Source: Lagopus muta (Eukaryota; Chordata; Aves; Galliformes; Phasianidae). Taken from it: DNA of 64,000 bases. The translations under genes were made by a program, and so were the position numbers. Below are positions 12,730 to 25,584 of the stretch, in pieces (the first letter of the stretch is position 1; every line of letters starts with the position of its first letter). Under the pieces are notes generated by a model. That model did no database searches and had not been told where the DNA came from. It saw only the letters and a program-made list of their open reading frames with translations. The DNA lies in contig NC_064434.1 in NCBI RefSeq assembly GCF_023343835.1, positions 14,737,505 through 14,801,504 on the forward strand, in the 5' to 3' direction.

Positions 12730-12816
12730 ACAGAATCATAGCATGGTTTGAGTTGGAAGGGACCTTTAAGACCCTTAAGACCCTTTGGACCTCATCTAGT
12801 TCCAAACCCCCTGCTA
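12730..12816 (-). mobile_element. short CR1 3'-end remnant
   Basis: Starts 'cacagaatcatagcatggtttgagttggaagggacct' and ends after 'ctagttccaaaccccctgc'. A small tandem expansion of 'agaccctta' interrupts it. Confidence 0.85.
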
Positions 12817-13547
12817 TATAAAACTCAAATTAAAAAACTCTCACTGCTCTCCTGATGAAGGCCATAACCAAGTAAATGCAATCATTTGGGCTGAGAGAAA
12901 TTTTGTCTTGGCAAAAATGCATCACATTTTTCCCTCAAACAACACTTTTCACCTAAGCTATCGCAAGTAACTAGTGCATGAAACCAGGAGTGCCTGTTAA
13001 ACCACTTTTCTTGCTGAAATATTTAACACATTTGTTAGTTAACAACTTCCATCCTCCTTCTTAAAAAAAAGAAAAATAAAAAGGTGACTGCACAATGAAT
13101 GAAAATGAGAGAAGTCAGATGTTGAAGCATCTTGGATGGCTTTATGAATGGAAAATACCTCTCTCTTTATGGTTTTACACATTGAAGAACAGGGGTTCTA
13201 CTTTCAGCATGAGGCGGAAATGCCTGGCCAAGGTCTCCACCATGTAGACACAGTCTTTGGGGAAGATCTGCTCTTTGTGCACAGCCTCACACAGAATATG
13301 GGTGATCACAGAGTATCCACAGCAGGCACAACATCACAGGCAAAATCAGGGCCAGCTGAGAAGCCAGTGAATCCCATTTCCAGTGATCCTGTGAAGGTAC
13401 CCCAGGATACACAGGGACCTGCATTCTAGATGACCATGACAATGTCCTGCCATGGAACACTATTAAAAGAAGGTGAAATCCTAGGGCAAAAGAACAGGAG
13501 GGCTGAAACTCAGTGGTACAGTATGTTTGAAAGCACGAAGGAGCCAG

Positions 13548-13680
13548 GAGAATCATGGAGTCATTTAGGCTGGAACAGACCTTCAAGATCACCAGATGTA
13601 GCCATCAACTTGATCTATGGAGTTCCATTACTAAATCATGTCCCATTGTGCCATTTATGTACACCACCTGGTCCTTACCA
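13548..13680 (-). mobile_element. old CR1 3'-end remnant
   Basis: Diverged match to the CR1 3' end: 'gagaatcatggagtcatttaggctggaacagaccttcaagatcac', then 'taaatcatgtccc..tgcca'. It is older than most copies in the window. The boundaries are soft. Confidence 0.55.
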
Positions 13681-16600
13681 GTACATAAAGACACAGACAA
13701 TTTCAGAGAGAATTATGGGAAAGAAGTGTTAGCTCTGTGACTTTCTGAGATGGAAACCCTACTCTTGTCCTAGCTGGGGACATCCATGGAAGTCTATATT
13801 AGGAGATTTCCTGTGTAAGGGTATATAAGGAGCATCTTGAGATTTAATTTTTTTTCTGAGTTTCTTTCTCCTCATTTGATCATCTACAGGTCTGGATGCC
13901 TACAGTCCTCACAGGGAGCAGAGGAGGCAATGGCATGGAGGGTCAGGGTTAGGGAATGGTTCCATGATTTTATGGTATTCCTCCCTTGTTTGAGTGGGGT
14001 ATGCTTCTGAAAGAAAGGGGCTGGAGGCAAGGTGGTGCTACTTGAGCAAGTTGTCCCTGTGACCGTGGCTGGAAGCATCAGCGCTGCAGCCTCTCTCATG
14101 CAACACAGCAGAGGCACAGCCCTGTGCGTGTGCTGGCTTTGCATGCAGTTGTGCCAGTGACATGAAGCAGGTCTGCAGCTGGAACCAGCCTACTGCCCTC
14201 CAAGCAGAGGATGCTCACAGCAGGGACAGAGTTGACTCTGATACGTTGGTATGATTTTTGAACTGAAGAGTGATGACAGCAAGCAGAAAATCAGAACTCA
14301 GACCTGTTGTGACTGCTAGGCCACATACACTGTCCTGCCTTTTGGACAGAGAGCAGAGTGGTTTGTGTCCCTTCTCTCCTGAGGGGTTTGCCAAGGCTAA
14401 TGCTATGCTGCAACCAACTGCAGCTACTTCATCTCTCCCAGAGAAAGGTTTGCTTTCTGCCATGTGCCTGTGACAGCAGTTGGTTGCTATGAATCAGATG
14501 CAGCTATCACAGAAGAAATCTCTTTCACTCATCCTCACAAAAATCAAAGGGTGACAGTCAAGGTGTAACCTCCTCCTCCCTCCCCCCAGGCACACATATA
14601 CTTCTCCATATTCCCTTACCTAAATGCATCCACTCTCTTCCCAGACCTGGCAAATCCCATTCACTCATCCTCGGAAGCCGCAGGAGCAGCCAGCATTGCT
14701 CACAGCCGACTCCTCCGTCTCCATCACAACCTCCCCAGTCTGCCAGCATCTCACCGCTGCAGCCCAGCAGCCCTCCACTGCTCCCTCCCTTGCTGCGGGG
14801 TTAAACTCGTGTGGTTTTATTCCCCCACGTCTGTCCTGCCTTCACAGGACTGGAGCTCAGAACACCCTCCCCAGCCTCTAAGCCTGGTCATCCAATTATG
14901 ACTGGGGCTGCTTTTTACCCAAGCTATTGTTTTCTCTTTCCTGCCTGGCTTCTCAAATTACTCCAGCATAGCCTTCTTTAACTCTGTAATCCCAATTTGC
15001 AACACAGAACTGGGCAGGGAAAGTAAGTCATAAGTGACAATCACAAAAGCCAAAGCCCACCACATTTAGGGTGCCTTCCCCCTGTTCCTCAGAAGTCTGA
15101 AAAAGCCACACAGTGAAAGGTGTGCCTGAAGCTGGGGTGTCCTGCCAAAGCATGAGCATGAGCTGTGGAGGCTCCAGCGCTGAGTCACACTGCTGGGGAA
15201 AGAAGCCTCTGCTGAGCTTTAGGTTTTATGATGTTTTATGAACAATCAGCTACGCTGAATCCCACAGATGGGTTAAGTTCAAGCATTAAGTCACCGTGTG
15301 CTCAGATGGAAATGAGTCGCAGGGTGTTTCACCACGCCTCTGCTCCTCCCTTGCCAAGAACTGGCAAACCCTGCAGCTTTTTCTCTGTAAGAACTGGAAA
15401 TTGCCAAACCACTATTAAGCCCTAGACTTATGCTGCTGGAGAGAGGAAACTATTTATAGAACAAGCAAATGAATGAGTTTGCTGGACCTAATTCATATTG
15501 GGTGACTTCAACAAATTATATAAGGGCAGAATTTAAACCATTACCTTGAAGAGTTCTCAGTCTTTTCTCAAGTTTTTCTGTTGTTTTCCTCTCCTCTGTG
15601 CTGATTGTAGAGCTGGGCACTATTCTACAAGAATATTTTAGGAGTTAAATGCCTGATATTTGCCTTATGTTATCCCTGACCTGCCAGTGGCATCCTCAGC
15701 AGATCTTGCCCAGAGACCCCCTGCAGCCAGTGGGCTCCACCAGCCTCCAAAATCCGAAGTGCCAGAGACCCCTCTTGTCTTCACATAAGCCTGATAGTGC
15801 ACTGATGATCTTAGGAAGGATGGAAGACACCTTCTTCCTTAAAAAATGTTACACAGCTTTCATAACAATATCATGGTTAATTATATCAATTGAAACTCAG
15901 AACTGAGTTCCAGAAGCCCAAGAATCATGGATTCTCAGCTCTTCTGAAATGTTAGTTGCCTTCACATAGCTGTGCTGATAAAATGCTGACAAGCACAACT
16001 CTGAACAATTTTAGCTAAGAACACAGCATACCTATAGTCTGGAGTGACACAGATAACTGTTTTCCCATTGAATGCGGCTCTTGCAGACTGCTGAGGCAAT
16101 AAGCAGTCCCAGGTGCAAGTGCAGCCACAGCTTTCCAGGATGTCCCAACAATGCAGAGCTCTGATTTTCCAGTGTGGAAAACAATCAGTGTTGTACTAGA
16201 CAAGTGTATCCGTACCAACAGGCAGTGCCACCCCCCTCTTGTCACAGAGGATTGCTTTTCTTATTTCTCTAAGGTATGTCAAGAGCAATTTGTGACCTCT
16301 GCGTTGGAAAAGGGTCAGCATGGCCTTCAAAAGCATTTCAGCATCCAGCTGACAGTCCACAAATTGGTGTCTGGGAGACAGTGTGCATTTAGAAACACTG
16401 CAGCTTTGCACAGGATAAAGCAGCAGCTGAGTGCTGGTTTTGGCATCCCTGCCGGCCCAGGCCTATGCGCAGGTTGGAAGCAGTGCTGGGGTCACATGCA
16501 AGGTGGGCCAGATTTCCTCCAGCTAGAGCAGGCAGGGAAGTGCTCCCCGGGGACTGCTTCGACTGTAATATTTCCTCTGTTGTAAATAACACTTTGGGCC

Positions 16601-16788
16601 CTAGGAAAGGACCTGCTAAAAGTATCAGGAGGGTGAAACGTGCTTTGCTTTCAGCTTGAATAGGCTCTCTCTCCTATTCTATATATCTCTCTCTCCTGGT
16701 GTCAGAGGCCTTCTGCCTGCTCAGAGATACCAACTGCCTGGCTCCCACAGCCTTCAGGGATGCTGTTCAGGTAATAACAAGGAATTGA
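13681..16788. other. 3.1-kb intergenic stretch, nothing recognised
   Basis: Mixed composition with a pyrimidine-rich part near 14560-14760. Chance frames up to 144 codons have no motif. No repeat or RNA gene identified. Confidence 0.55.
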
Positions 16789-17205
16789 GTCACAGAATCA
16801 TAGGACATCCAAGTCAGGAGGGACCCACAAGGATCACCCAGTCCAATCCCCAGCTCCATAGAGCACCACCCCAAATCCAGACCCCTGTGTCTGAGAGCGG
16901 TGCCCTTGAACTCCAGCACTCGGGGCCATGCCCACAGCCCAATGCAGCCTGTTCCATGCCCTTTGCCCTCTGGTGCAGACCCTTTCCCTCACCCCCAGCT
17001 GCCCTCCCCTGGCACAGCTCCATGCCGTTCCCTCGGCCCTGTCGCTGTCACACAGAACAGAGCTCAGCGCTGCCCTCCGCTCCCTGTGAGGAGCTGCAGC
17101 CGCCATCAGGCCTCCCCTTAGCTCCTCTGCTCTGGGCTGAGCGCACTGAGGGGCCTCAGCTGCTCCTCACACACCTCACCTCCAGAGCCTTCCCAACCTC
17201 TGTAG
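16789..17205 (-). mobile_element. CR1 LINE 3' fragment, GC-rich subfamily
   Basis: Starts 'gtcacagaatcataggac' and continues in a GC-rich antisense CR1 stretch ('gtgtctgagagcggtgcccttgaactccagcac', 'cagctgctcctcacacacctcacctccagagcc'). The same subfamily recurs at 55770. The 188-codon + frame across it is antisense to the element and not a gene. Confidence 0.85.
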
Positions 17206-19829
17206 CCCAACTGAGGGTCTGAACTGTGTAATGTCTGCTAACGTGACCTCTATTTTTTTCACAGACTGAGGGAGTTTTAACATTTGGGAACTTCAGTTCT
17301 GCAGGTCAAAGCAGATCTTCTGCAACATAAAAAGGAACTAAGCAGTGTTTCAGGCCTAAGACTCAGAGAGTTCTTCAGGGTTCCCAACGATGCTAGTAAA
17401 AATGATGAGTTATAAAGCAATCCTTGGCTTGCAATTAAATATCTTAAATATGTGTCATACCACAATCTAAATCATTTAGATACTGTGCTGGTATGCATAA
17501 AAAGCTAGGCAGTGAGGTGGACTTTAAACAAAAGCAAGATAATGCAATAAAAAGGAAAAAAAAAAAGGAAAAAGATATTAAATGAAGTGTAGGAATAAAA
17601 CTTGGATGCTTAACATGCAGTTTTAAGAAGCTCTCAGACAGTGCTTGAAGCAGGGGTTAAATCTAATTCTTGAATCAGACAAAGCCTGACAAATTCTGTG
17701 AGAGAAATGTGATACTTCTCTGGGCTGGAGGACATTAGCAGCACATAGCTGACATCTCCACAGAGGCAGCTGATGAGAGCAGGGCTGCAGCAAACAGCCT
17801 CCTCGGCTCTGCAGCCAAAGAGCGAGCAAAGATTTCCTGTGCTCACAAACGCGGCCCTCTTTCATGCTCCCAACGCTGCTTCATCAGAAAGTTGTTCGAG
17901 TCCTCACTCAGCAGCTCCTGTAGCTCTGGGAAGGACTGGGCTGAGACTGAGGTATGGAAGTGACTAAATAAACAAACAGAGGAGTAATCACAGGCGCACA
18001 GCGTTACTCCCTCTGATATGCCAAGCACAGTCATGATGACAAAGTGATAGGAGCTTCCCAAAGATATCACAGGCAGGTCATCAGAGCCTGTTGCACAGCA
18101 ATGCCTGAAAACACAAACAGCTCCACCTCACATAACTGCCTTTGAGCTGTTTATATGTCTCCTAAGTGCAAACCAACACATCCAGGCGAGGCAGACACAC
18201 TTTCACTGCTGCAATTACAGTTTTAACATGGATTCAGCCTCGCTGCAAAATGAGGACAAGAAGAAAAACCGCCAAGGTACTTTGTGGCAAAGGCAGTGCA
18301 AATTAGCGTGCAAGTTCTGCTACCAGAATTATAATGGCTTTAACAGGCATGATGCACATCCTAGAAATGCTTTGACAGAGATTAGATTTCAGCTATAAAG
18401 TCCAGATTACTTGATGTCCTTCATTTCTCTGTTCAATTAGGTTGCTATGAAAGGCTGGGAGGCTTCTGTTTCCCTTTGCTTTCTTTGAGCAGGAAAAAAG
18501 CAACATTCCCAGCTTTATTTTCCCTAATGGTAGGATGCAGTGCTCTGGCCATACTTCTTCTCTCAGTTAAAAAGCTGTCCTGGAGCAGGTTGCTGTGCCT
18601 TCTCAAGCTGTCCTCACCGGGAACTTCAAAAGAAATGTCCCCTTAGTATACATGCTTCAAAGGCAAATGCTTGCAGAAAGCAGATCCACCCTTGTATATC
18701 TATACCTACATTACCATATGAACTAAAATGCTCTTGAATATTTGGCAGTGAAAGCTTCCAACCTGAATGGGAATGAGCCCCTTATGTGTATATATGTGCT
18801 ATATACAGCATACCTTCAAATGTGTGGCAAATATTCCTTTAAGTATGGTAGGAAACTTCTGCTCAGACATTGGAGAATATGTATGGTAAAATTCACATAG
18901 GAAGGTAGGTCATACAACGTCTTGCATTCAGGGTCCAAATCTACTGCTGGTCCAGCCATTTTTACCTGAGAGGAGAAACTGAAAGGGAATAGACTTGAAC
19001 AGAAAATATTTGTCCCCGAGGCACCCTCTCCTTTGCAAATACAGATCCTCAATCCCTGAGTGCAAAAAGAGAGATGCTGCAAAGGGCACACTCCCCATCT
19101 CCTGCAGATGAACATTTTAAGGTTTGTCTGTGTGCCTCAGGCCTGTGGCTTTGCAGGAGGCTCACAGTCTGGCTGGTGCTGGCTCCAGACCCAGACCTAA
19201 CTGCAAAAGAATGCAAAGAATGTGGGGAAATGGAACAAAAGTGATCTCCTACAGTAATAGATGAGCCAAGAGAGCGAGCTTGCTTTCTTTCTCTTTCCAT
19301 GCCTGACTCCAGCTGGAGTGATGTCAGAGGCATAGGAGTTATATATGGTACACAAACTCACAGAGTTTAACAACACTGAGATTAATACTCAATACACAAT
19401 AAACAACAATGGTGTCCAGTGGGGAATGGTAATTCCTTCCCTTGTGCTCTGCACTTAAGCCTAAAGACTGTCACAACAGTGGAAACTACAGCTTCAATAT
19501 GAACACAGGAATGAAAAAGGGCAGCACTGCATATTCAGATGTAGCTTTATGTCTGCTCAAGCAATGGAGGCACAAGCACATCCACATCCTCCCTTTCGGT
19601 CTTATGAACTGAGAGAGAGATCAGTGTCACTGAAGAAAGGATGTTGTCCTTGTCTTCACCAAGGATGCCTGTGGGAGAGCTTGTAAACTACTGTTAACTA
19701 GGCTTGCTTCAACTAATAAGTAACTTATTCCAAACTGACCGAGGTTTAAACTCTGTCTGGAGGCAGACTGGTAAATGGCTGGAGGAGTCTAATCCATTCA
19801 GCATAAAATTAGGTTTTGACCTCAACAGC
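17206..19829. other. 2.6-kb intergenic stretch, nothing recognised
   Basis: AT-rich with an A-rich patch near 17547-17572. No gene, RNA or repeat recognised. Confidence 0.55.
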
Positions 19830-20650
19830 CTGAAAGGTGGGCCTGGCTGAACCTGTGAGGTTCAACACAGTGAAGTACAGTTTTGCACTTGGGCAGGAGG
19901 AATCTCAGGCATCCATACAGACTGGAAGGAGTGGTCCTTGAGAGCAGCCCTGCAGAAAAGGACCTGAGGGTCCTGATGGATGAAAAGCTTAACATGAGCC
20001 AGCAATGTGCTCTTGCGGCTCGGAAGGCAAATGGTATCCTGGGCTCCATCAGAAGAGGGGTGGCCAGCAGGGACAGGGAGGTGATTGTCCCCCTCTACTC
20101 TGCTCTTGTGAGGCCCTGGAGTCTGGAGTACTGCATCCAGGTCTGGAGCCCCCAGTACAAAAAAGACAGGAAGCTGTTGGAGAGGTCCAGAGGAGCCACA
20201 AAGATGATCAGGGGACTGGAGCACCTCCCCTATAAGGACAGGCTGAGGGAGCTGGGCTTGTTCAGCCTGGAGAAAAGAAGGCTGCAAGGTGACCTCATTG
20301 CAGCCTTTCAATACCTAAAGGGAGCCTACAAACAGGAGGGGAATCAACTCTTTGAAAGGGTAGATAACTGCAGGACAAGGGGAAATAGTTTTAAGTTGAG
20401 GGAGGGGAGATTTAGGTTGAATGTCAGGTGGAAGTTCTTTACAGAGAGAGTGGTGAAGTGCTGGAACAGGCTGCCCAGAGAGGCTGTAGATGCCCCGTCC
20501 CTGGAGGTGTTCAAGGCCAGGTTGGATGGGGCCCTGGGCAGCCTGGTCTGGTATTAAATGTGGAGGTTGGTGGCCCTGCATGCAGCAGAGGGGTTGGAGA
20601 TTCATGATCCTTGAGGATCCTTCCAACCCTGACCATTCTGTGACTCTGTG
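19830..20650 (+). mobile_element. CR1 LINE, 3' third, well preserved
   Basis: The + frame 19883-20557 (224 codons) encodes the ORF2 C-terminal region: '[20 protein letters not shown]', '[14 protein letters not shown]', '[20 protein letters not shown]', '[20 protein letters not shown]'. The 3' UTR and tail ('ccattctgtgactctgtg') follow. It is truncated 5' of the RT active site. It is the same subfamily as the minus copy at 51055, with near-identical stretches. Confidence 0.95.
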
Positions 20651-21286
20651 AGGTGTATCTTTCTTCTCAAATGGCCCCTTATTTTTTTACTGATGCTCCA
20701 GCTTAATTTGCCAGCTACCCATTTTTTGCTGCTACCTGCCTGTTGGGTGCTGTGGCAAACAGCTGAGGGCTGTTCTGCAGCATTCCAGCTGGAGGCAAGC
20801 TGATTTGTCACTGCCACTCTACACTGAAGTCTGGAGTTTATGGCCTCTTGAAAAGACTGCTTCTTGTTTCCATCACTAGTTGGTGCTCAATGCAGAAAAA
20901 AAAAAAAAAGCCAGTAATGGTAATAAAAATAAAGAAAATAGAGCTAGGGTGCAAGAATGGTAACAAGGCATCAATAAAAGCAAAGACGGCCTGCTACTGC
21001 ACATTGTGTCTGAAGACCTGACTGCTCAGGTTCTCTGAGTCCCTGCTGGGCATCACTCTGCAGACAGGGGAAAGGATCATTCCAGAAGGTGTCACATGAT
21101 ATATTAAACAGCAAATGTTCAGAGCCTACAAAAAGAACTCCTCAAAACGAGTAAGATCACAGACAACAAGAAATCTTCTGCATCCCCCCAAAATGTCCTT
21201 CCACATCCACCACAATGTTTGTTGCTTCCTCCTTCACTTAGCTGATTGCCTAGATGACGGAGAATTACATCAGTCAAAGAAATCTA
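20651..21286. other. intergenic DNA with an A-rich tract
   Basis: Contains an A15 run near 20896-20911 and A-rich sequence after it; nothing else recognised. Confidence 0.55.
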
Positions 21287-21958
21287 CAGAATCATAGGAT
21301 GACTTGGGCTGAAAGGAACCTTAAAGCCCATCTAGTTCCAACCCCTGCCGTAGGCTGATTAACCCTCACCAGATCAGGCTGCCCAGGGCCTATCCAACAC
21401 GGTCTTGGTCCCTTCTAGAGATGGGCACCTACAGCTTCTCTGGGTGACCAGTTCCAGTACCTCACCTCCCTCCTCACATCACAGCATTTCTGTGAGGGCT
21501 CCTTATCTGACTGCTGTTATATCCACTGCCTCTTCCCACATCTGCACAGGACGCTCTGTATGTTTATGTCCTTACTAAGTTGCTGCAAAATGTGCTCAGC
21601 AATAAGAGCAATAAGACATTTTTTTCTTTATATCTAATCTAAACCTAATCTCTTTCAGTTTAAAGCCGTTATGCCTTGTCCTATCCCTATATGCCCTTGT
21701 AAAAAGTCTCTCTCCAGTCTTCTTGCAAGCCTTAAAGTACTGAAACACTGCAATAAGGTCTCCCCAGAGCCTCATTGTCATCAAGCTAAATAACCCCAAC
21801 TTTCTCAGCTTGTATTCACAGGAAAGGTGCTCCAGCCCTTTCTGGACCATGTCCTTCTTGTGCTGAGGGCCCCAGAGCTGTATACAGCACTGCACATGGT
21901 GTCTCACCAGAGCAGAGCAGAGTAGAATCACCTCCCTTGCCTTGTTGGCCAAAGGCCA
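21287..21958 (-). mobile_element. CR1 LINE 3' fragment carrying a 127-bp insertion
   Basis: The 3' tail and 3' UTR are at 21287-21476. The ORF2 C-terminus resumes from about 21608 to 21958 (minus frame with 'KAREVILLCSALVRHH', 'YKLRKLGLFSLMTMRLWGDL', 'NGFKLKEIRFRLDIKKK'). Between them lies a non-CR1 segment that is duplicated at 23301. Without that insert the element is collinear with other copies. Confidence 0.9.
21480..21606 (+). repeat. 127-bp dispersed duplicate, copy A (inside a CR1)
   Basis: It matches 23301-23427 with three differences by eye (at 21559, 21592 and 21602). Both flanks are CR1, so this copy is the insert. Confidence 0.9.
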
Positions 21959-23300
21959 GAGACAGCTAAAGCAAAACCACATCAGTTGAAGGGAAAAGTT
22001 ATTTTATCCTAACAGTGCTTACTGAACAAGGGGAAAAAAAAACCCAAAAAAACAACAACAAAAAAACAACTTCTAGAGACATGTTGTTGGCTTACAATTA
22101 AATTAACGCCCTCAGCTTTGAGCCAGCATCAATTATTGTGATGAGGGAAATTGCTGAGCTCAGGCATTGCAGACACTTGCCAAAAGAAAGCAATTCTGAG
22201 AGTTGCTGTAGGGGATTTCTCTGCAGCTTTCCTGTCATTTTGCAGTACTTCATGCTGGCCTGCTGGACTTACAGGAGCTTACGCCAAATCTGGTGGTCTC
22301 TGATAGCATGGAGGCTGTGTGCTGACCACCTCTCTGGTGATGCTCACACTGGGTGGACATGTGCTCGTCTTTGGTGTGGGGACATATTCTGGGGGAACAG
22401 AATGTATTTTCATACTCTGTCCCAAGATCATTAAAAAAAATCTGATCTTGACTGCTGGCAATGTGCTTGACAATGACATCCTTCAAAGTGACAACAGCCC
22501 TAAAGCTGCCCACTTACTAATTTAACTCTCTTGCACCTTGCTACCTTGTACTTAAAGCAGCCATCAACCCAACAGAGACACGCACACACACCAAAATCTC
22601 TCTCAGGTAACAGCCCTCTAGCCTTCTGCTCCTTCCCTGGATATCTAAACATCCATGGTATTTTTAAAAAATGGCCAGAAGAGCAAGGCACTGCCTTAAT
22701 ACAACAGGCCCAGGGGGCCAGCAAAAGCTGGGAAGATAAAATCCTTGTAACTTCAGATTTGTTTATGTCTAGAAAGAATATGAGTATGGTGATGCAAACT
22801 TGAGGAAAAGACAAAAGGGTAACTGCACTGAGCTGATCCCTACAGGATGGAAAGCAACTTCGTATTCTTCTCTTTTGTGCAAAGCATCAGTACAATCAGG
22901 AGAAGAGGAGGGCAGGAAAAGGGCTCATACACTGCAGCAAAACAGCTCTTGGGGTTGTGCAGGGGTAGATAACCACCCTGGAGCCCTCTGCCTTTGATAC
23001 TCCTAACATTTTGCAAATGCTTAATGCTGATTTTTGCTCGATGTTTACCTCGATGTACTCCTCGTTATTTACCAAAAATCACTAAAAAATATCTTTCAAT
23101 TTCACAGAAAGTATGATTAATTCTTCACATAGAATAAGGTAAAATGTGCACATGAATCATGATAATAGTACCCCAAACACAAGTAGACATGTAATAAGCT
23201 TGACTAATGCCTTATACAGAGGCATATCTATTTTTCACAAGCGGCTGTTTGAGTCACACCAGGAGCACAATCCATTTCTGATTCTGTGCCCCTGAGAGCA
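21959..23300. other. intergenic DNA, A-rich tract near its start
   Basis: A-rich (A/C) simple sequence at 22034-22070. Otherwise no recognised gene or repeat; the frames at 22.1-22.8 kb are short and featureless. Confidence 0.55.
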
Positions 23301-23427
23301 CACAGCATTTCTGTGAGGGCTCCTTATCTGACTGCTGTTATATCCACTGCCTCTTCCCACATCTGCACAGGACGCTCTCTATGTTTATGTCCTTACTAAG
23401 TTGCTGCAAAATGCGCTCAGCAGTAAG
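23301..23427 (+). repeat. 127-bp dispersed duplicate, copy B (likely source)
   Basis: About 98% identical to 21480-21606, in direct orientation and 1.82 kb apart. Its flanks are unique-looking DNA and not CR1, which suggests this is the original location. Confidence 0.85.
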
Positions 23428-23724
23428 ACACTAGTATTTGTGTCCCATCTCCACCTCAACAGTGGTATTATCTGTCTAAACATGCTTCTTCCAAATTATT
23501 TAATTGTCCTTAAAAAGTTACTTAGGCCTTGGCAGAGGGCACTATTTTGCTATCTATGCACAGAACAAAAGACTGAACTGAAGGAGAAGCTTTCGAGTAA
23601 CCAGGATAACTCTACAGAAGTCACTGGGATTAGGCTGCTTGGCAGGATTTGTGCTGCATCCCTTGTTTATCTTCCAAACACACTCTGCACACCTAATTAG
23701 GTCTTCTTCAAGCTTGGGACCTTG

Positions 23725-24235
23725 CAACAGGTCTTCTTTAATACTTTCATTAATGACCTTGGCACAAGAAAATGAAAACATACTAGTGAAACTAGAGCAC
23801 ATTACATTCTAAGTCTCTGTCATTGCAAAGGAAGATCATTTTTTTTTAAACAGGCAGGCTAAAGGTAACACAAGCAGGATAAAACTGAAGATCACAAAGT
23901 ATAAGGTCATGTACTTAGTGATTAACACCAGAATTTCTGCTATCATTGGCCTTGTGAAGGCCATCATTTAGCAGCAAAATAGGAGCACCTCATATTTCTA
24001 GCTAAAAAATGTTAAAATTCCTTACTGATGAGATGCAGGGCTGAGAAACTGAAGTGTGATGCCAGGAGGTATAAGAAGATTCATTTTTACCAGTAATAAA
24101 GTGAATGTGTCAGCACTGAAAGTCCTACTGAGGTCTTTTTGGGATGCTCTAAGATGCCAGGCATTTTTTGTTGAAAAAAACAAGTTCAAGTTCAAGAGAT
24201 GCTGTGGCTGCTTTGGCAAAAAGAAGGAGGGAGAT
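23725..24235 (+). mobile_element. ancient CR1-type LINE fragment (RT region)
   Basis: Heavily decayed, but sense stretches match the CR1 RT region: 'tctttaatactttcattaatgaccttgg' (F-N-x-F-I-N-D-L) and 'aaactgaagatcacaaagtataaggtcatgtacttag', followed at 24118 by 'aaagtcctactgaggtctttttgggatgct'. The reading frame is destroyed. It is much older than the other copies. Confidence 0.65.
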
Positions 24236-24239
24236 GCAG

Positions 24240-25580
24240 GCTAGCATACAGGTTTAGGCTACACTTGCACAGCAGTCTGAGTGAATCACAAGGTTGTGCT
24301 ATTTGAAGCAGAAGCTGTCAACCAGGCATTCCCCCACCTGGACGTGAGTGCAGAATCTCCTCTTGTGCTTCGCTGAGCCGGCACAGGGCTTTCCAGTGTC
24401 CCTCTTACTGCCTTCCCAAAGGCATCCAGAGTATAATTCTACTGTTTGTAATTAATGACAAACCTGAGAGAAGAGAGGCCTGCCCGAATGGCTCCTGCAG
24501 AAGCTGCCTTAGTGAAGTGTTGAAAAGTGGATCTTCCTTGCCAAATTGGACTAGACATACCCATCTAGTTCCAACTAATGAAATGACTCTTTTTTTCTCC
24601 AGTTTCTCAGCAGGGAATTCTTTCCTGATATTTTGATATCTGATCCCATTTTCCCCATGCACTCACACGTTTCTCCTCACACCCCAACCCATACCTTCCA
24701 CAAGCTGCTTGTGAACATCTGAGGGATGACATGAATTAAGTAAGGGAATGTCTCACATAACGCTCTTATGCTTAAACATGGACATTAAGTAGCTCTTTTG
24801 CAATGGAACAGCATTGATATTTCAGCAGCACAAGAACGGTGGAAGGCCCATATCTGACATGGGGCCAGGCAATCATTTGGGAATGTGAGAGATGCCAAGT
24901 CTTAGTCATCCTAGGTTGAATCTCTGGGAATGTAACATTATCCAAAAAAAGAGCTGAATTTCTAGGGATTGTGAGACTTCCATACTCCTCCATGCTTGTT
25001 GAATGAACCACAGTAATGACAAGCAATGTGCAGAAATATCCCTTTCTGGTAACAGCCAGAAAGACTGGCAGGAGAAAGGAAAAAATGGCACAGAATGCCA
25101 TTGATCCCAGCACAGGCTGGTCCACTTTGTACCATCTCCATGCATCAGGGAGGCTTGTGCGTACTTAGAGAACAGAACATGCATCTATCACCTTAGCCCA
25201 CACTTCACCTCCCATTCAAGACTTCATCTGCCCATTGGAGGCACCTTGGTGGTTAGATTACAGATACAGCAACTGCGTGACTCTGTGTGCAGGAGGAAAC
25301 ACTCACCTGTGGGCTCCACTCCTGCAACCCCTACAGATTTCTTGGAACCACTCTGAGATTCTGAGGCCAACACAGCTGCTCACAGTGTGATCTTTTATCC
25401 AAACTGGCTCAAACTTCACCCAATGCTGTGATCTACAGGAAAAGATTTTTTTTTAGTTGCCTTATCAGCCATATTAATGTCTGCTGCTGTCACCAATGCA
25501 GACAGAAAAGTGGGAATATGTGCTTTACTTTCACTGAGGCCAAAGATTAACTGCACAGTGCCTAAAGATGCAGAGTGCTG
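24240..25580. other. intergenic DNA, nothing recognised
   Basis: No repeat or gene identified; chance frames up to 117 codons on the minus strand. Confidence 0.5.
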
Positions 25581-25584
25581 CTCA

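Noticed and set aside
13148..13429. 93-codon + frame, and several other frames of 60-145 codons in the upstream region
   Set aside because: No domain, composition or splice context; numbers and lengths are as expected by chance in 34 kb.
16656..17222. 188-codon + frame rich in Pro and Ser
   Set aside because: It lies antisense over a GC-rich CR1 fragment; the same pattern recurs at 55858-56430 over the sister copy.
19883..20557. 224-codon frame as a possible host gene
   Set aside because: It is CR1 ORF2 C-terminal sequence followed by the CR1 3' tail; it is a truncated LINE, not a host gene.
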